Assembly (NCBI GenBank): GCA_033239125.1
Contig: BSWB01000002.1
Span: 160,797,909 to 160,861,908 of the forward strand
From: Fagopyrum homotropicum
Lineage: Eukaryota; Streptophyta; Magnoliopsida; Caryophyllales; Polygonaceae
Direction of reading: 5' to 3'
Length of the DNA stretch: 64,000 nucleotides
Positions 23,120-35,339 of this stretch are shown in pieces. The notes beneath the pieces are model-generated. The model ran no database searches, had not been told where the DNA came from, and saw only the letters and a list, made by a program, of their open reading frames with translations. Numbering within the stretch: the stretch's first letter is position 1; every line of letters begins with the position of its first letter. Made by a program: the position numbers and the translations under genes.

Positions 23120-25223
23120 TCAAATGACCCAAAACCACGCGACGATCGAACCAGTAGCTAGCCCTAAAACCAAGAACAACACAATCACAATCCCTGCAGT
23201 TTCAGAACGTTGAAGCTGAACACTCTTAGGAGCCAAAATCATCAAGACACTAGTGAAGTATCCATTAGTGAGTCCCAAAAGACAAGTCAAGATTGAAACT
23301 GGGATCTCGCTCCTAAAGAACTTAGGACCATGTAAGCAGCCCAAGAACAGTGGATAAAACAGCAATCTCAAAACTGTAGCTCCAACTGCAATCTTTTCAT
23401 TCTCAAGTAGATAAACTGCAGTTAAAGATTTTCCTATAAGATCAAACACATTGTAGAAAGCGATTAGAAGAATCGAGTACCAGTCCTTGAAGATTGCTGA
23501 ATGCACGTCTTCTGTGATGTATCCGGGAAAGATTGATAGAGTAACAACATAGATTAGGAAAATCCCAAAACCATAGTATTTGATTCTTCCTATTACTTTC
23601 CATAAGGTGGATCTCCAAATGCTCCCTGCTGATAAGCCTTGATCTTTTTGTTCCTCGTTTATAGCTTGTACTTTCAGTTCAGTGAAGTACTTGATTACAG
23701 GGAGTTTATGTGCCACATTGTAGAAGACAAGGCAGATGAACATGAGCACGATCCCGACAGCAAAATATAGGATAGCACTGTCTCTCAGCCCTGTATCATT
23801 CTGGGGATATACGGCTTTTGTGAATATCCTTAGGAGAGAAACAAGGACCCCTGCATTACAAGATTCATAACAGAATTAGGCATATAATAGTGCCTCCAAC
23901 AAAAGCTCTCAATTGTTCATGATCCATTATCAGCGAGTTAAGGGCTCAATTGGTATTGATATCAGTATATGAGGTATTCATAAACATGGGTGATATCTAT
24001 TGTTTGCTATCTGATCAATTGTAGTATCACTCGTACGAATAGATGATATAGATATCAGATATCACCTTTAATCTTAACTCATAGATCATACCAATAACAA
24101 TACTTGATATCTTTGGTCGAATTAGTTGAAAGTTTTAGATGAAGCTCAATATGCTCAACTACTCATCACAGTCAACTGAAATCAAATCAGAAGTCAAATA
24201 ATAGCTTAACTGAAAATTCAATCCACAACTTGCCACGGTTTAGCAACAGCATGTTTTGTAAAAGTATGCAAAATTGAAAGCAAAAGTTAACAATTATATT
24301 GAGCTTCATTTGAAATTTCAATTATATTGAGCTTCATTTGAAAATTTCAACTAATTTGAGAGTTCAATCCACAAGTCTGGACAGTTTAGTAACAGACCAT
24401 GTTTCGTTAAAGTGTGCCGAATTGAAAGCAAAATTTAACTATCATATACTTGAGCTTCAGCTAGAATTTTCAACCAGTTTCAAACCAATCCACATATTTG
24501 GACAGTTCAATAAAAGACCATTCATGTTTTGTTAAAGTATGCCAAACTGAAAGAAAAAATCAATAATCATATACGGAGCTCCATCTAAAACTTCCAACTA
24601 ATTTGAAAGTACAATCCACATTTTTGGAAATCGATCCTGTTGTAAAAGTATGCGAAATTGAAAGTAGCTAGTATAAATTTGACTACAGCTGACTCACCGG
24701 AAGCAGCAGTGCCGGCGACAATGGCCTGCATATACCTTTCAGGCAACTCACCTGCAGATCCAACCAAACCACTTTGAACCAATCCATCAGCAAGGCCACA
24801 CAACGCAACCGCCCCAACGGTGACATAAAAGCCAGCATAGCGGCCACTCACCCCCTTAATGTAGAAAACATCAACAAGAGGAACCACAAGCAAAGCAACA
24901 ATGAAAAGCCCTAACCCTATGTTGATCCGAATATAAGCATCGGACTTCTGAGCGTATAAGACGATGATAATGAGAGCAATCAGACCAACAACCATGTAAA
25001 CAACGGAAAAAATTCGGTCAACGCTGACATCTGGATAAAGGTAATCGAAGTAATCGACGGCCGTTATGAAGGCGTTCCATGGGAGAAGATATCCAGCTCC
25101 AAGCGTGAAGTAAATGATGTAGCAGAAATTGTAGGAGTCTGTGGGGGATTTTGAAGTTACAGAGGAGATGAGAGGAGTCGTCGAAGCTTCGTCGGCACCG
25201 GGGTTTGTAGTTCCGATGCCCAT
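23120..25223 (-). CDS. ENT1: Equilibrative nucleoside transporter, ENT1-type, copy A
   Basis: Two exons: 25223-24698 (from MGIGTTNPGADEAS, ending ..GTAASG before GTGAGT) and 23850-23120 (after TGCAG, continuing VLVSLLRIFTKAVYPQ). Joined length is 418 residues, normal for plant ENTs. The SLC29 features are the N-terminal FTLGAGYLLPWNAFITAVDY motif, multiple hydrophobic segments (11 expected), the basic central loop (about residues 233-250), FPGYITEDVHSA, and the C-terminal MILAPKSVQL and VAWFWVI. It matches Arabidopsis ENT1 most closely from memory; that protein is a proton-coupled nucleoside importer of the plasma membrane. No frame damage is seen. The 847-bp intron carries a small GATATC-rich insertion (about 23940-24125) shared with copy B, so the insertion predates the duplication. 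The two coding copies are very similar, differing mainly in the N-terminus and central loop. Confidence 0.92.
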
Positions 25224-25595
25224 AGGAGATTATGGCAGATCAATAATGGCTATTTTGATGTAATATTTGCGGGAACGGAAGACTGAGAGCAGTTCGTTGA
25301 AAAGAGAGGGGAATGGAGGGTGATATTGAGAGGACGACGTCGTTTTGTGCTTATGCGTCTGTGGGGGCAATGCGTCGAAGATACTTGGTAGTTGAAGATG
25401 TGATTTGGTGCAAGGCAAAATGAGAAAACACACGATTCACATGAATCATGAAGATGTGCCTACTTCATTGATGCCAATCTTTAATTACTAAAAAATTAAG
25501 ATAGTTTATAACTTCTTAGGGCCAATCAAATGATTACTACATTCAAATGATTGCTCTTTTAATATGACTAGGTGAGAAGCGCGCTTCGCGCACGC

Positions 25596-25780
25596 GTGAA
25601 TTTATCCGTTGTATATGCAAGTTGTAATTCAAATAGATAGCTCCTAACTTGTCATTCCGTATGAGAAAAAGAAATAAAGAGATCTTCAGTGAATTTATCC
25701 GCTATATATGTGAGTTGTAACTCAAATAGATAGCTCCTATCTTGCCAGTATGAGAAAAAGAAATGAAGAGATCTTCAGTC
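25596..25780. repeat. Tandem duplication of about 90-100 bp
   Basis: Two copies in a row of a unit starting GTGAATTTATCCG and ending AGAGATCTTCAGT, each with AACTCAAATAGATAGCTCCT or a near variant. They lie just inside the Helitron 3' end. Confidence 0.85.
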
Positions 25781-26279
25781 TTTTCAGTTTTCATTTTACG
25801 TCTTTCAGTCCCGAATGTGTTACCTTGTTACACTCCAATGTATCGCCACCAAGTTTGCACATCTCCTCTACCACGTGCAAAGGAGCTACTTCGAATACCT
25901 AAGATCCAGTTTGAGGCAAAAGAAGCGATTGATAAAATCAAACTGAGATCGAGGTTAAACAAGGCTGCTCTGATATTTACTCCCCTACCAGGACATGGAA
26001 CAATTTACTCAATTTTTTGTTGAAATTAGAAAATAGCAACAGCAAACCATATTTGAGAAATATAAAAGGGGAGTGTATTACAATATTGATAGAACAATAT
26101 TTGATCATCTAAACTACAAGTTTGCATTTAAAGGTCATCGTCCACATTCATCTTTATTCCTTATTCATTTTCTGAATACATGATTCACCTTCAACCAAAA
26201 TACTCATTTCAACTCAAAATAACGAGATGTCATATCATCTACTTGCAAACATTAAATGTAAATCTTTAATTAATCTGCG

Positions 26280-27790
26280 ATTAGAGAAAAATCGAAGATG
26301 AATCTAATTGTTGTCGCTTCCACTTTCACTGCTGCTACTACCACTATCGCGGTCTTCATCTTCGTGCCTCTCCTAATTTTTTCTTATCCTTCTTCTCCTT
26401 CTCCTTCTTGTCAACTGAATCCACCATGTTATATACGTGAGGTGTAATCAACAAAAGTTGAGCCGACAATAATCAAATGAATGAGATTTTAACAGCAAAT
26501 TGATCTATTATATCCTTCCAGGCAACACTTCAATGACCATACACAGCTAGGTCTTTCTTAGGGTCCATTGGCCTTGGTGGCACTACAAGTTAATCTCAAA
26601 AAAATTAGAATAGCCTAGACAAATTGCATTTGAAAAGTAACTGTAATAATCACAAAATTAATCCAGGTTCCCAGTTTAATCGAAAAAACAATGAACTCAC
26701 ATGACATGGTAGCAGAAAATGACATAAGGTGAACTTTCTTTCCACAACTCATAAATGGTGGAACGATAAGAGCGTGCTTATCAGAAAACACTCCAACATC
26801 CTTTAACAAGAAAAAGGGTCATAATTAGTCAATTTCATGGGGATCTATTTAACAAGGATCACTGCAGCTACTCATGAGGAAGATATATTATAAACGGCCA
26901 TCTGATGCTTAGTGGGGGGCCAAAGAGTTTAGTTTAAATTTGATACCATAATATTCAAACCAAGCATAAAAACTAAAAAACACATACAAACTCCAAATGC
27001 AAGCTGAATTTAGATCCAAAATACAAAATGCAATAATCCAGATACAACTCCATATTTATAGACACCCAAGGACAATTACAAAATGTGATACTATCACATT
27101 TCGTATGAAGTAGTACAATCAATAAGAGCCTAACACAGTTCATAATATCTTCAAAACAGATCCAAATATGGGACAACTCAAAGAATTCCACAAAAATTGG
27201 TTCAATAAACGAAATTTAAATACAAACACAATTAAAAAAAACTAATGTCAAAGAAATTGAATGGAAATAGAGAGATGCGAGTGTGACTTTATCATCTTCA
27301 CGACAACTTCATACTTGAAGGGCTCAACAAGATAAAAGGCGATGGGAGATGAGGACTTCTTCTTCCTTCTTCAGGTTGAGAGCTTCAAATTTTGTGAACT
27401 GATCTCAATTTGCAATTAGCAACCAAGATATATCACCAGGCTAGTTTGGAATCCCGAATAAAAAAAAAAGTCTCATCTTGAGCTGTGATATCCATCTACG
27501 TAATCCTGCCAACGAAAAACAATTACCAAACATGAGAAACTAAAAACCCAAATAAAATATAGGGTTTGAATTGATATGTACCCTTCCCGTTTAAAGATGT
27601 GAAAGAGGAAGGAGGATCGACACGTACCTGTATTTGGTGGAAGAAGAGAATACGCCACGATTAGCACGAAAAATGAATCAGTGTGAAGGTGTCGACTCCT
27701 CATAAAGTTGCAGACCGAGGAAGCGGTGGAAGACGAGACACGGAAGCGTGCCGGAGAAGGACAAGAGATGGGTCTTCCATATCACTAATA
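26280..27790 (-). pseudogene. Exon-like fragments carried by the Helitron, gene unknown
   Basis: Read on the minus strand there are several exon-like pieces. A CT-rich leader with MRSRHLHTDSFF.. ends at NTG before GTACGTG (27703-27630). A piece near 27330 reads FYLVEPFKYEVVVKMIKSH. A piece reads DVGVFSDKHALIVPPFMSCG (26800-26700, donor GTGAGT). A following piece starts at a TTGTAG acceptor and reads LPPRPMDPKKDLAVYGH then stop (26590-26530). A Lys/Glu- then Ser/Asp-rich tail, KKEKEKKDKKK and RHEDEDRDSGSSSSESGSD, needs a frameshift (26430-26305). I do not recognise the source gene. Exon order and strand fit one captured, decayed host gene. Confidence 0.35.
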
Positions 27791-28579
27791 TAATCAGCCC
27801 AAATTACAAAGGTAAGCAGGTGAATAAGCCCACCGGACTGAAAGATGAGCTTAAAGTCCGTTACCGTTCCAAAAGAAAACTCAAACTTATAATGTATATA
27901 AGATATGAATAATACTTAGTATTTTAAAACTCTTCTTCTCTGCTGTCAAACGGGGCTGACAGGTCGGGTCCGGGTCGGGTTATAACAAGCTCGGGTTGGA
28001 ATTGGGTCGGGTAAAAAGTAGGCTTGGTTTTTAAACGGGTTGTTTCGGGTCGGGTAAGTTTGGGTCGGGTACCAAATGTTCGGGTTAAAACGGGTTATCG
28101 GGTAGCATCGGTTCTTTTCGTGGTGCCAAACGGGGTTGGCAGGTCGATTTCGGGTTGGGTCAAACGGGTCCGCGGGTCGAGTTCGGGTCGGGTCAAACGG
28201 GGTCGGGTTGAAATCGAGTCGGGTATAAATAGGTTTGTTTTTGTTAGCGGGTTGTTTCGGACCGAGTCAATTTGGGTCGGGTACTAGTTATTCGGGTTGG
28301 AACGGGTTATCGGGTAGACTTAGTTCTTGGGTCATAACAAATCGGTTTAGTTGGTTCTCGGGTCACTTCGGGCCGGATTATTTTTGTTTTTTAATGTTTC
28401 GAGAGGTGCCAATTAAGGCGGGTCAAGTTCGGTTTGCTCAAAGATGATATGATTTCTAAAATCTTTATTCAGGTCGGTTTTGGATGGTGCAATTTTCGAG
28501 CTAAATCAAAATTACCTAGTTATGTGAATATTTTGGTCTAATAAAATATGGAATCCGCAAATGATTTTAGTTGGATCGG

Positions 28580-29290
28580 ATAATTATTCGCCAATATGAT
28601 TAGTATGGGCGGCAAAACCAATTTTATCCGCCAATCCGGTCTGAAAATTTTGTTGACTCAATCCGAAAAACCCCGATATTTTAGTATCCGTTTTGATCCG
28701 GTTAGAATCCGATACGGGATATCTTCCTATATCACCGGATCGGATACGGATCAAGGTTTTAGGCATCCGAATATCCACAGATATCCGAATAATCATGAAT
28801 ATTTGAATAATCATGGATATCCGCCTATCCGGATACTCATGGATCAGTGGCTCACCGGATATCCATGGATAATCTAATATCCAAATATCCGTACTTTAAT
28901 ATTCTATTTTTTTTATCATCTATATACTTATCATTTTTACTTTGATTTGTTTTGTGCTTTTAATTGTTTTTTCATTACATTTTGTGATAAACAAAGTAGC
29001 AAATATATATCCGGAGATATTCAGATCAATCGGATATCGGATCTAGCTAAATCATTTTTGCATATTCAGATCAAGAGGATATCCGGATCAATCGGGTCAA
29101 ACAAAAGTCATTCGGATCATCCGGATATCCGTGGATAATAATCCGATCCGATCCAACCAAATCATTTCGCATACTATATTTTGGATTCCAGATCAACCGG
29201 ACATTTGGATAATTATCCAATCCGATCATGGGAAAAATGCCGGATATCCAACAAAATACGGATCGGAATGGATATCCGAATTTAAAACCG
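28580..29290. repeat. CGGATATCCG palindromic repeat island
   Basis: Dozens of variants of GGATATCCG, CCGGATCGGAT and TATCCGAATATCC lie in both orientations. The core GGATATCC is a perfect palindrome. No coding. It is probably the body of a separate small DNA transposon nested in the hAT-like element, but I could not fix its ends. Confidence 0.65.
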
Positions 29291-29305
29291 GGAGATTTTT
29301 AACAC

Positions 29306-29554
29306 GAGTGATCATTACAATTATCTCGATAATTATTGCTAGTGAAGATAGATAATTTATGAAAATATAAGAAATTTACTGGTACTAAAAAGGAAAGAGA
29401 ATATTGAAAAACAAAACACATTTATAAGTATTTTGATATAAGCCGTTTATCTTCTTCCTTTGTTAATCACTAACATTTATAGATGCTTTTATATTGATAT
29501 TTTTTAATTAATCTAATTTAATATTCATTAAAATGTCTTTATTATTATTATTAC

Positions 29555-29624
<70 letters not shown>

Positions 29625-30455
29625 GTAATTATAATGGCATTCAAAATTATCTTCTACTTCATTTAGCTAATTGTCGACCAAGGGTTAATATTAACAAAAA
29701 AATATTTCATTACATTATTTTTATCTTAAGAAATTAAAGTAATCCATATTTATTCAATTAATCAAAATAATCTAATAAAAACAAAATATAATATTAGGGT
29801 GTGAGAACAAATGTAACTAATATTGAATGGATTAAAAAGTACTAAATTTATCTTTCTTATTCTCTAACCTTAATTTACCAAGAGATCTCAATATTTAAAA
29901 TTATATTTCTTATTTTATAACCTTAATTTGCAATTTGCTGAAAGATCTTGACATTTAAATTTTATGAATATAAAAAAGTAATGCTATTAAATAGGAAATA
30001 CAATAATAAACACATTTATTTAGTATTTTTAAATCCATTCAATATTGGTTACAATTGTTCTCTGTTTTATTTTTTTAGGTTATTTTGATAAAATAAACAT
30101 AAATTACTTTGATTTATTAAGATAAAAATAATGTATTGAATATGTTCTTTGTTAATATTAACCTTTGATCGACAATTATCTAAATGAAGCAAAATTATAT
30201 TTTAAATGCCATTAAAATAATAATAATAATACAAAAAGTTTAATTATTACACAAGTAGATTAAATAAAAATATCGGTACAAAACATCCATAAATGTTAGT
30301 GACTAGCAAAGGAGGAGACAATACTTATATGGAAATATTAGATTTTTATTTTATCAATATTAGCTTTCCTTTTAGTACTATTAAATTTCTTAAATCTTCA
30401 TAAATTATCTTTCTTATTCACTAGCCATAATTATCAAGATGATCTCAATTATTAT
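29306..30455. mobile_element. Foldback-type element with about 400-500-bp inverted arms
   Basis: The left arm (about 29306-29850) and right arm (about 30020-30455) are imperfect inverted repeats. Matching pairs include TAGGGTGTGAGAACAAATGT with the inverse of ACAATTGTTCTCTG, GGTTAATATTAAC.. with ..GTTAATATTAACC, and CTAGTGAA with TTCACTAG at the outer edge. A (TTA)n microsatellite has expanded in the left arm, with only a few units in the right. No coding. Confidence 0.65.
29535..29625. repeat. (TTA)n microsatellite
   Basis: About 25-28 trinucleotide units with two early interruptions, within the left arm of the foldback element. Confidence 0.95.
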
Positions 30456-31389
30456 TGGTCATAATTATCAGATGATCTCAACCTTTAAACTTAATCAACG
30501 GTTTAGATCCATACAACTTCACCATGAAGTTGTTTTTGAGCTTCACTAGAGCCGGGCCGGGATAAATACTATCTATTTTCTTTCTTGATAAATCATGTCA
30601 AATTATCAAATTAACTCAAAACTCAAATTCTATTAATTCAAATTGAATAATTTTATATATTGTAAGAGAAAAATAAAAGATGAAAACTTAACATATTCTA
30701 TACATATCATGAACTTATGATACATGTAAGAGTAATGAACTTATGATACATGTAAGAGTATTATTGTTTTAAAATTTTAGGTTTAAATGTGTAATTTTTT
30801 TATTTTATTTTTTTTATCAATTTACTCCGAATTAACATGTAATATTGGCTTGGACCTACTTCATAGTTTATAGTTCATACTATCACATCATTTTACTTCA
30901 CATTATCAAGGTTATCTAGGGTCGGGTTATTTTGGGCTAGCGGCTCATTTCAAGTCGGGTTACTTTGGGCTAACAGGTCATTTCGGGTTGGGTCACTTCA
31001 GTCTATTGAGTCATTTCGGTCGGGTTACTTCGGGCAATCGGGTCATTTCGGGTCGGGTTACTTCGGGCTATCGGGTCATTTCGGGTCGGGTTACTTCGGG
31101 CTATCGGGTCATTTCGGGTCGGGTTACTTCGGGTTGTCGGGTCGTTATCGGGTTATTCTACTCGGGTTTTATCGGGTCCGGATCATTTTCGGGTTCGACC
31201 GTTCGGGTTATTTATTATTTCGGGTTAAATCAATATCAAACGGGTCGGTTCCGGGTATTTTCTTTTTTTAAAAATTTTCGGGGCCCGGTCGAGTTCGGAC
31301 TCGGGTTTGTCGGGTCGGTTTCACGGGTCGGGTCAACTTTTGACAGCTTCTCTCCTTATCCTAATGAGTTGCCACAAATTTGATTTAGG

Positions 31390-32555
31390 GTAAGAGATTT
31401 GTAGTAATTTCACCTACATATAGAGGTGTTTGTTCTTACTATTTATTATATTTACCAGATTTACCATGTATAAATAATACCTTTTCTCACCTGATAAACA
31501 TGTCGGTGGATAACTTATCCCATTCACTGATGCTTGGAATTAGGGGAATGACTAGCGAGCCAAATTTCAGCTACTCTTCTCGAGTTCGAGTTCTGCGACG
31601 GACGACGGCCTGGGGCTTCTCAGACTCTCCAGTCTCCGTGTTGAACTTTTCCTCTCGACTTCCTGCGACGGATTAGGGTTTCTTCGTGGCGCCAACGCTT
31701 CTCCTCTTTCTTGTCGATAAGGTGATGGCTTCTCCCTTGAAACTATTCAATTCGTTTGACGAATGCAATGTTGCAGCGTGGATTAGGTTTTTTGATGTGA
31801 TCTATCTTGTGATTGAGTATACAATTGAGTTGAAATTGTATCAGGAAGACCAATCAGTATGGGAATTATCCATTTTGGATAATTGATTGATCAATGAATT
31901 GCTTGAAGTAAACCTAAAAGAAAAAATTGTCAAAAATATTTCAGTTGGGTTTCTTCTTCTGTAGCTATTTCCCACCCTTTTTATAAACTGATCTACATCT
32001 TTGATGTCTTCTTTCATTTTGATGCAAAATATGGTTGTGAAGCAAAATTTCTTGATTAGATAGCTCGTAAACTCGAAGCAGTGAATCAAGTAAGGAGCCA
32101 CTCAAGTTAAGCTTGCTGAATGGCAAATGGGAACTTTTATAGACAATGTCTCAAGCAATTCTGCAAACGTAGGTTTGATGCTGAACCATCCTTTTTCTGT
32201 ACTCGCCTTTCTATGTTCCTCGACTTCAATGGTATTGCTTGTCTCTGGTAATATTACTGCTCATGATGAACAATTCAGTTTAGGGTGTTGTAAAATCATC
32301 CTCAAATGAAATAGGATTTATTGAGCTGATTGGTGATTGTAACTTATGTAAAACTTCATCCTCAAAGACAATCCCTAAATTTGATAGATTGTGTATGTGG
32401 TTCTCTCTGAAGTAATTATCAAATGTGTTTTGTGGTTTAGCTGTGGTGTTATGCTTTTTACTTTATAATTTTAACTTGGAAACATAATCTTCATATTTTA
32501 TGCTTGGCTTGAACCCATGCATGATGCACCGTGATCATGTATTCCTTTATTTGTA
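31390..32555. other. No confident gene; CT-rich leader-like sequence at 31560-31740
   Basis: A block near 31560-31740 has the look of a gene start (GC-richer, TTAGGGTTTCTTCG, then ATGGCTTCTCCC), giving a 66-codon frame, but I see no domain and no clear continuation. It could be a relic of the gene that lay beside ENT before the duplications. Confidence 0.25.
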
Positions 32556-32561
32556 AAATAG

Positions 32562-32885
32562 GGATACCAATTTCGGACAGAGGCAGACTAAGAAGGGTCA
32601 TTCATGATTAAGAACATACACCCGTGCAACTACAATCTCTATGGCTATGTCCCTAGTGACATTGAAGACTACAAGTATGACAAGGAAATTGAGATCGTAC
32701 AAGGTTTTGTAAACCAATATGTTTCAATATAGATAACAAATTATCATTGGTTAATCATAAATAAATATATTTAGTACTTGCACAGCTATGCATTGCAGGA
32801 TATAGCATTGATTTGGGAGAAACTATATATGAAGCTCCAAGAGAAGGGTCAATCTTGTGGGAGATAGGAATCCCTGATAGTTGTA
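32562..32885 (+). pseudogene. Rhamnogalacturonate lyase family fragment
   Basis: An exon-like block after ATAG reads YQFRTEAD, a stop (TAA), EGSFMIKNIHPCNYNLYGYV, then PSDIEDYKYDKEIEIVQ. After a 96-bp GT-AG intron (about 32704-32799) comes GYSIDLGETIYEAPREG and SILWEIGIPD. These match the plant rhamnogalacturonate endolyase family (polysaccharide lyase 4), where YQFWT.. and ..LWEIGIPDRSAAEFY are conserved and which cleaves pectin backbones. The premature stop, Arg in place of the conserved Trp, and lack of the rest of the protein show a dead fragment. It ends where the ENT copy-B 3' flank begins. Confidence 0.8.
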
Positions 32886-33001
32886 CTAAGGAAATCTTCT
32901 CTAAGTAATTTTATATACGCACGTTGGAATGATACAAAGAGTTTCAGATGCCAGTACATTAAGGCCAAACATAATGCGTAATTAGCCATCATGAACAATA
33001 A

Positions 33002-35097
33002 TCAAATGACCCAAAACCACGCGACGATCGAACCAACAGCTAGCCCTAAAACCAAGAACAACACAATCACAATCCCTGCAGTTTCAGAATGTTGAAGCTG
33101 AACACTTTTAGGAGCCAAAATCATCAAGACACTAGTGAAGTATCCATTAGTGAGTCCCAAAAGACAAGTCAAGATTGAAACCGGGATCTCGCTCCTAAAG
33201 AACTTGGGACCATGTAAGCAGCCCAAGAACAGTGGATAAAACAGCAATCTCAAAACTGTAGCTCCAACCGCAATCTTCTCATTCTCAAGTAGATAAACTG
33301 CACTTAAAGACTTCCCTATAAGATCAAACACATTGTAGAAAGTGATTAGAAGAATCGAGTACCAGTCCTTGAAGATTGCTGAATGCACGTCTTCTGTGAT
33401 GTATCCGGGAAAGATTGATAGAGTAACAACATAGATTAGGAAAATCCCTAAACCATAGTATTTGATTCTTCCTATAACTTTCCATAAGGTGGATCTCCAA
33501 ATGCTCCCTGCTGATATGCCTATATTTTGTTGTTCCTCGTTTCTAGCCTCATTTTTTAGTTCAGTGAAGTACTTGATTACAGGCAGTTTATGTGCCACAT
33601 TGTAGAAGACAAGACAGATGAACATGAGCACGATCCCGACAGCAAAGTATAGGTTAGCACTGTCTCTCAGCCCTGTATCATTCTGGGGATATACGGCTTT
33701 CGTGAATATCCTTAGGAGAGAAACAAGGACCCCTGCATTACAAGATTCATAACAGAATTAGGCATATACTAGTGCCTCCAACAAAAGCTCTCAATTGTTC
33801 ATGATCCATTATCAGCGAGTTAGGGCCCCAATTGGTATTGATATCAGTATACGAGGTATGCATAAACATGGATGATATCTATTGTTTGATATCTGATAAA
33901 TGATAGTATCACTCTTACAAATACATGATATAGAAATTAGATACCACCTATAATCTTAACTCATAGATCGTACCGATTACAATACTTGATATCTTTGGTC
34001 GAATTAGTTGAAAGTTTTGAATGAAGCTCAATATGCTCAACTACTCATCACAGTCAACTGAAATCAAATCAGAAGTCAAATAATAGCTTAAGTGAAAGTT
34101 CAGTCCACAACTTGCCACGGTTTAGTAACAGCATGTTTTGTTAAAGTATGCATAATTGAAAGCAAAAGTTCGCAATTATATTGAGCTTCATTTGAAATTT
34201 TCAGCTAATTTGAAAGTTCAATCCAGAATTCTGGATAGTTTAGTAACAGACCATGGTTTGTTAAAAAGTGTGCCAAATTGAAAGCAAAATTTAACAATCA
34301 TATATACTTGAGCTTCATCTAGAATTTTCAACCAATTTCAAAGTCCAATCCACATTTTTTGAACAGTTTAGTAACAGAACATTCATGTTTTGTTAAAGTA
34401 TGCCAAATTGTACGCAAAATTTAACAATCATATACCGAGCTTCATCTAAAATTTTCAACTAATTTGAAAGTACAATCCACATTTTTGGAAATCGTTCATG
34501 TTGTAAAAGTATGCAAAATTGAAAGCAAATTTTACAATTGGCTAGTATAAATTTGACTACAGCTGACTCACCGGAAGCAGCAGTGCCGGCGACAATAGCC
34601 TGCATGTACCTCTCAGGCAACTCACCGGCGGATCCAATCAAACCACCTTGAACCAATCCATCAGCAAGGCCACACAACGCAACCGCCCCAACGGTCACAT
34701 AAAATCCAGCATAGCGGCCACTCACCCCCTTAATGTAGAAAACATCAACAAGAGGAACCACAAGCAAAGCAACAATGAAAAGCCCTAACCCTATGTTGAT
34801 CCGAATATAAGCATCGGACTTCTGAGCGTATAAGACGATGATAATGAGAGCAATCAGAGCAACATTTATGTAAACAACGGAAAAAATTCGGTCAACGCTG
34901 ACATCTGGATAAAGGTAATCAAAGTAATCAACGGCTGTTATGAAGGCGTTCCATGGGAGAAGAAATCCAGCTCCAAGAGTGAAGTAAATGATGTAACAGA
35001 AATTGTAGGAGTCTGTGGGGGATTTTGCAGTAACAGAGGAGATGAGAGGAGTCGTCGAAGCTTCGTCGGCACCGGAGTTTGTAGTTGCGATGCCCAT
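33002..35097 (-). CDS. ENT1: Equilibrative nucleoside transporter, ENT1-type, copy B
   Basis: Exons are 35097-34572 and 33732-33002, the same lengths as copy A (526 and 731 nt), giving 418 residues with the splice in the same Gly codon. It keeps LLPWNAFITAVDYFDYLYPD, the ENT C-terminal MILAPKSVQL, and all the membrane segments. It differs from copy A at the N-terminus (MGIATTNSGADEAS), in one membrane segment (INVALIALI instead of MVVGLIALI), and in the central loop (KNEARNEEQQNIGISAG versus KVQAINEEQKDQGLSAG). Introns also align, with small indels. About 190 bp of 5' flank and more than 60 bp of 3' flank are shared, showing a segmental tandem duplication. Both copies look functional. Confidence 0.92.
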
Positions 35098-35339
35098 AGG
35101 AGATTATGGCAGATCAATAATGGATATTTTGGTGTATTCTTTGCGGGGACTGAAGACTGAGAGCGGTTCTTTGAAAAGGAGAGGGAGTAATGGAGGATGA
35201 ATATCGAGTGGACGACGTCGTTTTGTAATGTATCTGTGGGGGCAACGTGTCGGAGATATTTAGTAGTTTAATATGATATGAATGATAATTTGTATTTTAA
35301 AACTCTTCTTTCTCTCATTATGCACGTGTAATAAGTTGG

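Larger units (their letters stand above)
25568..27903 (-). mobile_element. Helitron, 2.3 kb, minus strand
   Basis: On the minus strand the 5' end is TCTTATATACATTATAAG (from 27903). The 3' end is a GCGCG-AAG-CGCGC hairpin followed by TTCTCAC and CTAG (ending 25568), flanked by A and T as Helitrons require. The intact upstream region of ENT copy B has the unfilled site: TTTAATATGATATGAAT at about 35270 corresponds to TTTAATATGA (ending 25567) joined to TATGAAT (from 27904) here. That comparison fixes both ends to the base. There is no Rep/helicase, so it is non-autonomous. The interior holds exon-like segments described separately. Confidence 0.9.
27943..31346. mobile_element. hAT-like element, 3.4 kb, with GGGTCGGGT subterminal repeats
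   Basis: Ends are CTGTCAAACG on the left and, reverse-complemented, CTGTCAAAAG on the right. Flanks are CTTCTCTG (27935-27942) and CTTCTCTC (31347-31354), a 7-of-8 match, as expected for an aged 8-bp hAT duplication. Dense GGGTCGGGT-type repeats fill about 500 bp inside the left end and about 440 bp inside the right end. No transposase is seen. Two further structures lie inside, a CGGATATCCG island (about 28580-29290) and a foldback (29306-30455), probably later insertions. The long frames in the GGGTCGGGT zones are artefacts of the repeat. Confidence 0.7.

Noticed and set aside
28024..28447. Long open frames rich in Gly, Arg and Val (also 30988-31383, 51452-51748, 59190-59453)
   Set aside because: They are by-products of GC-rich short repeats that lack stop codons, with no domain and frames open on both strands.
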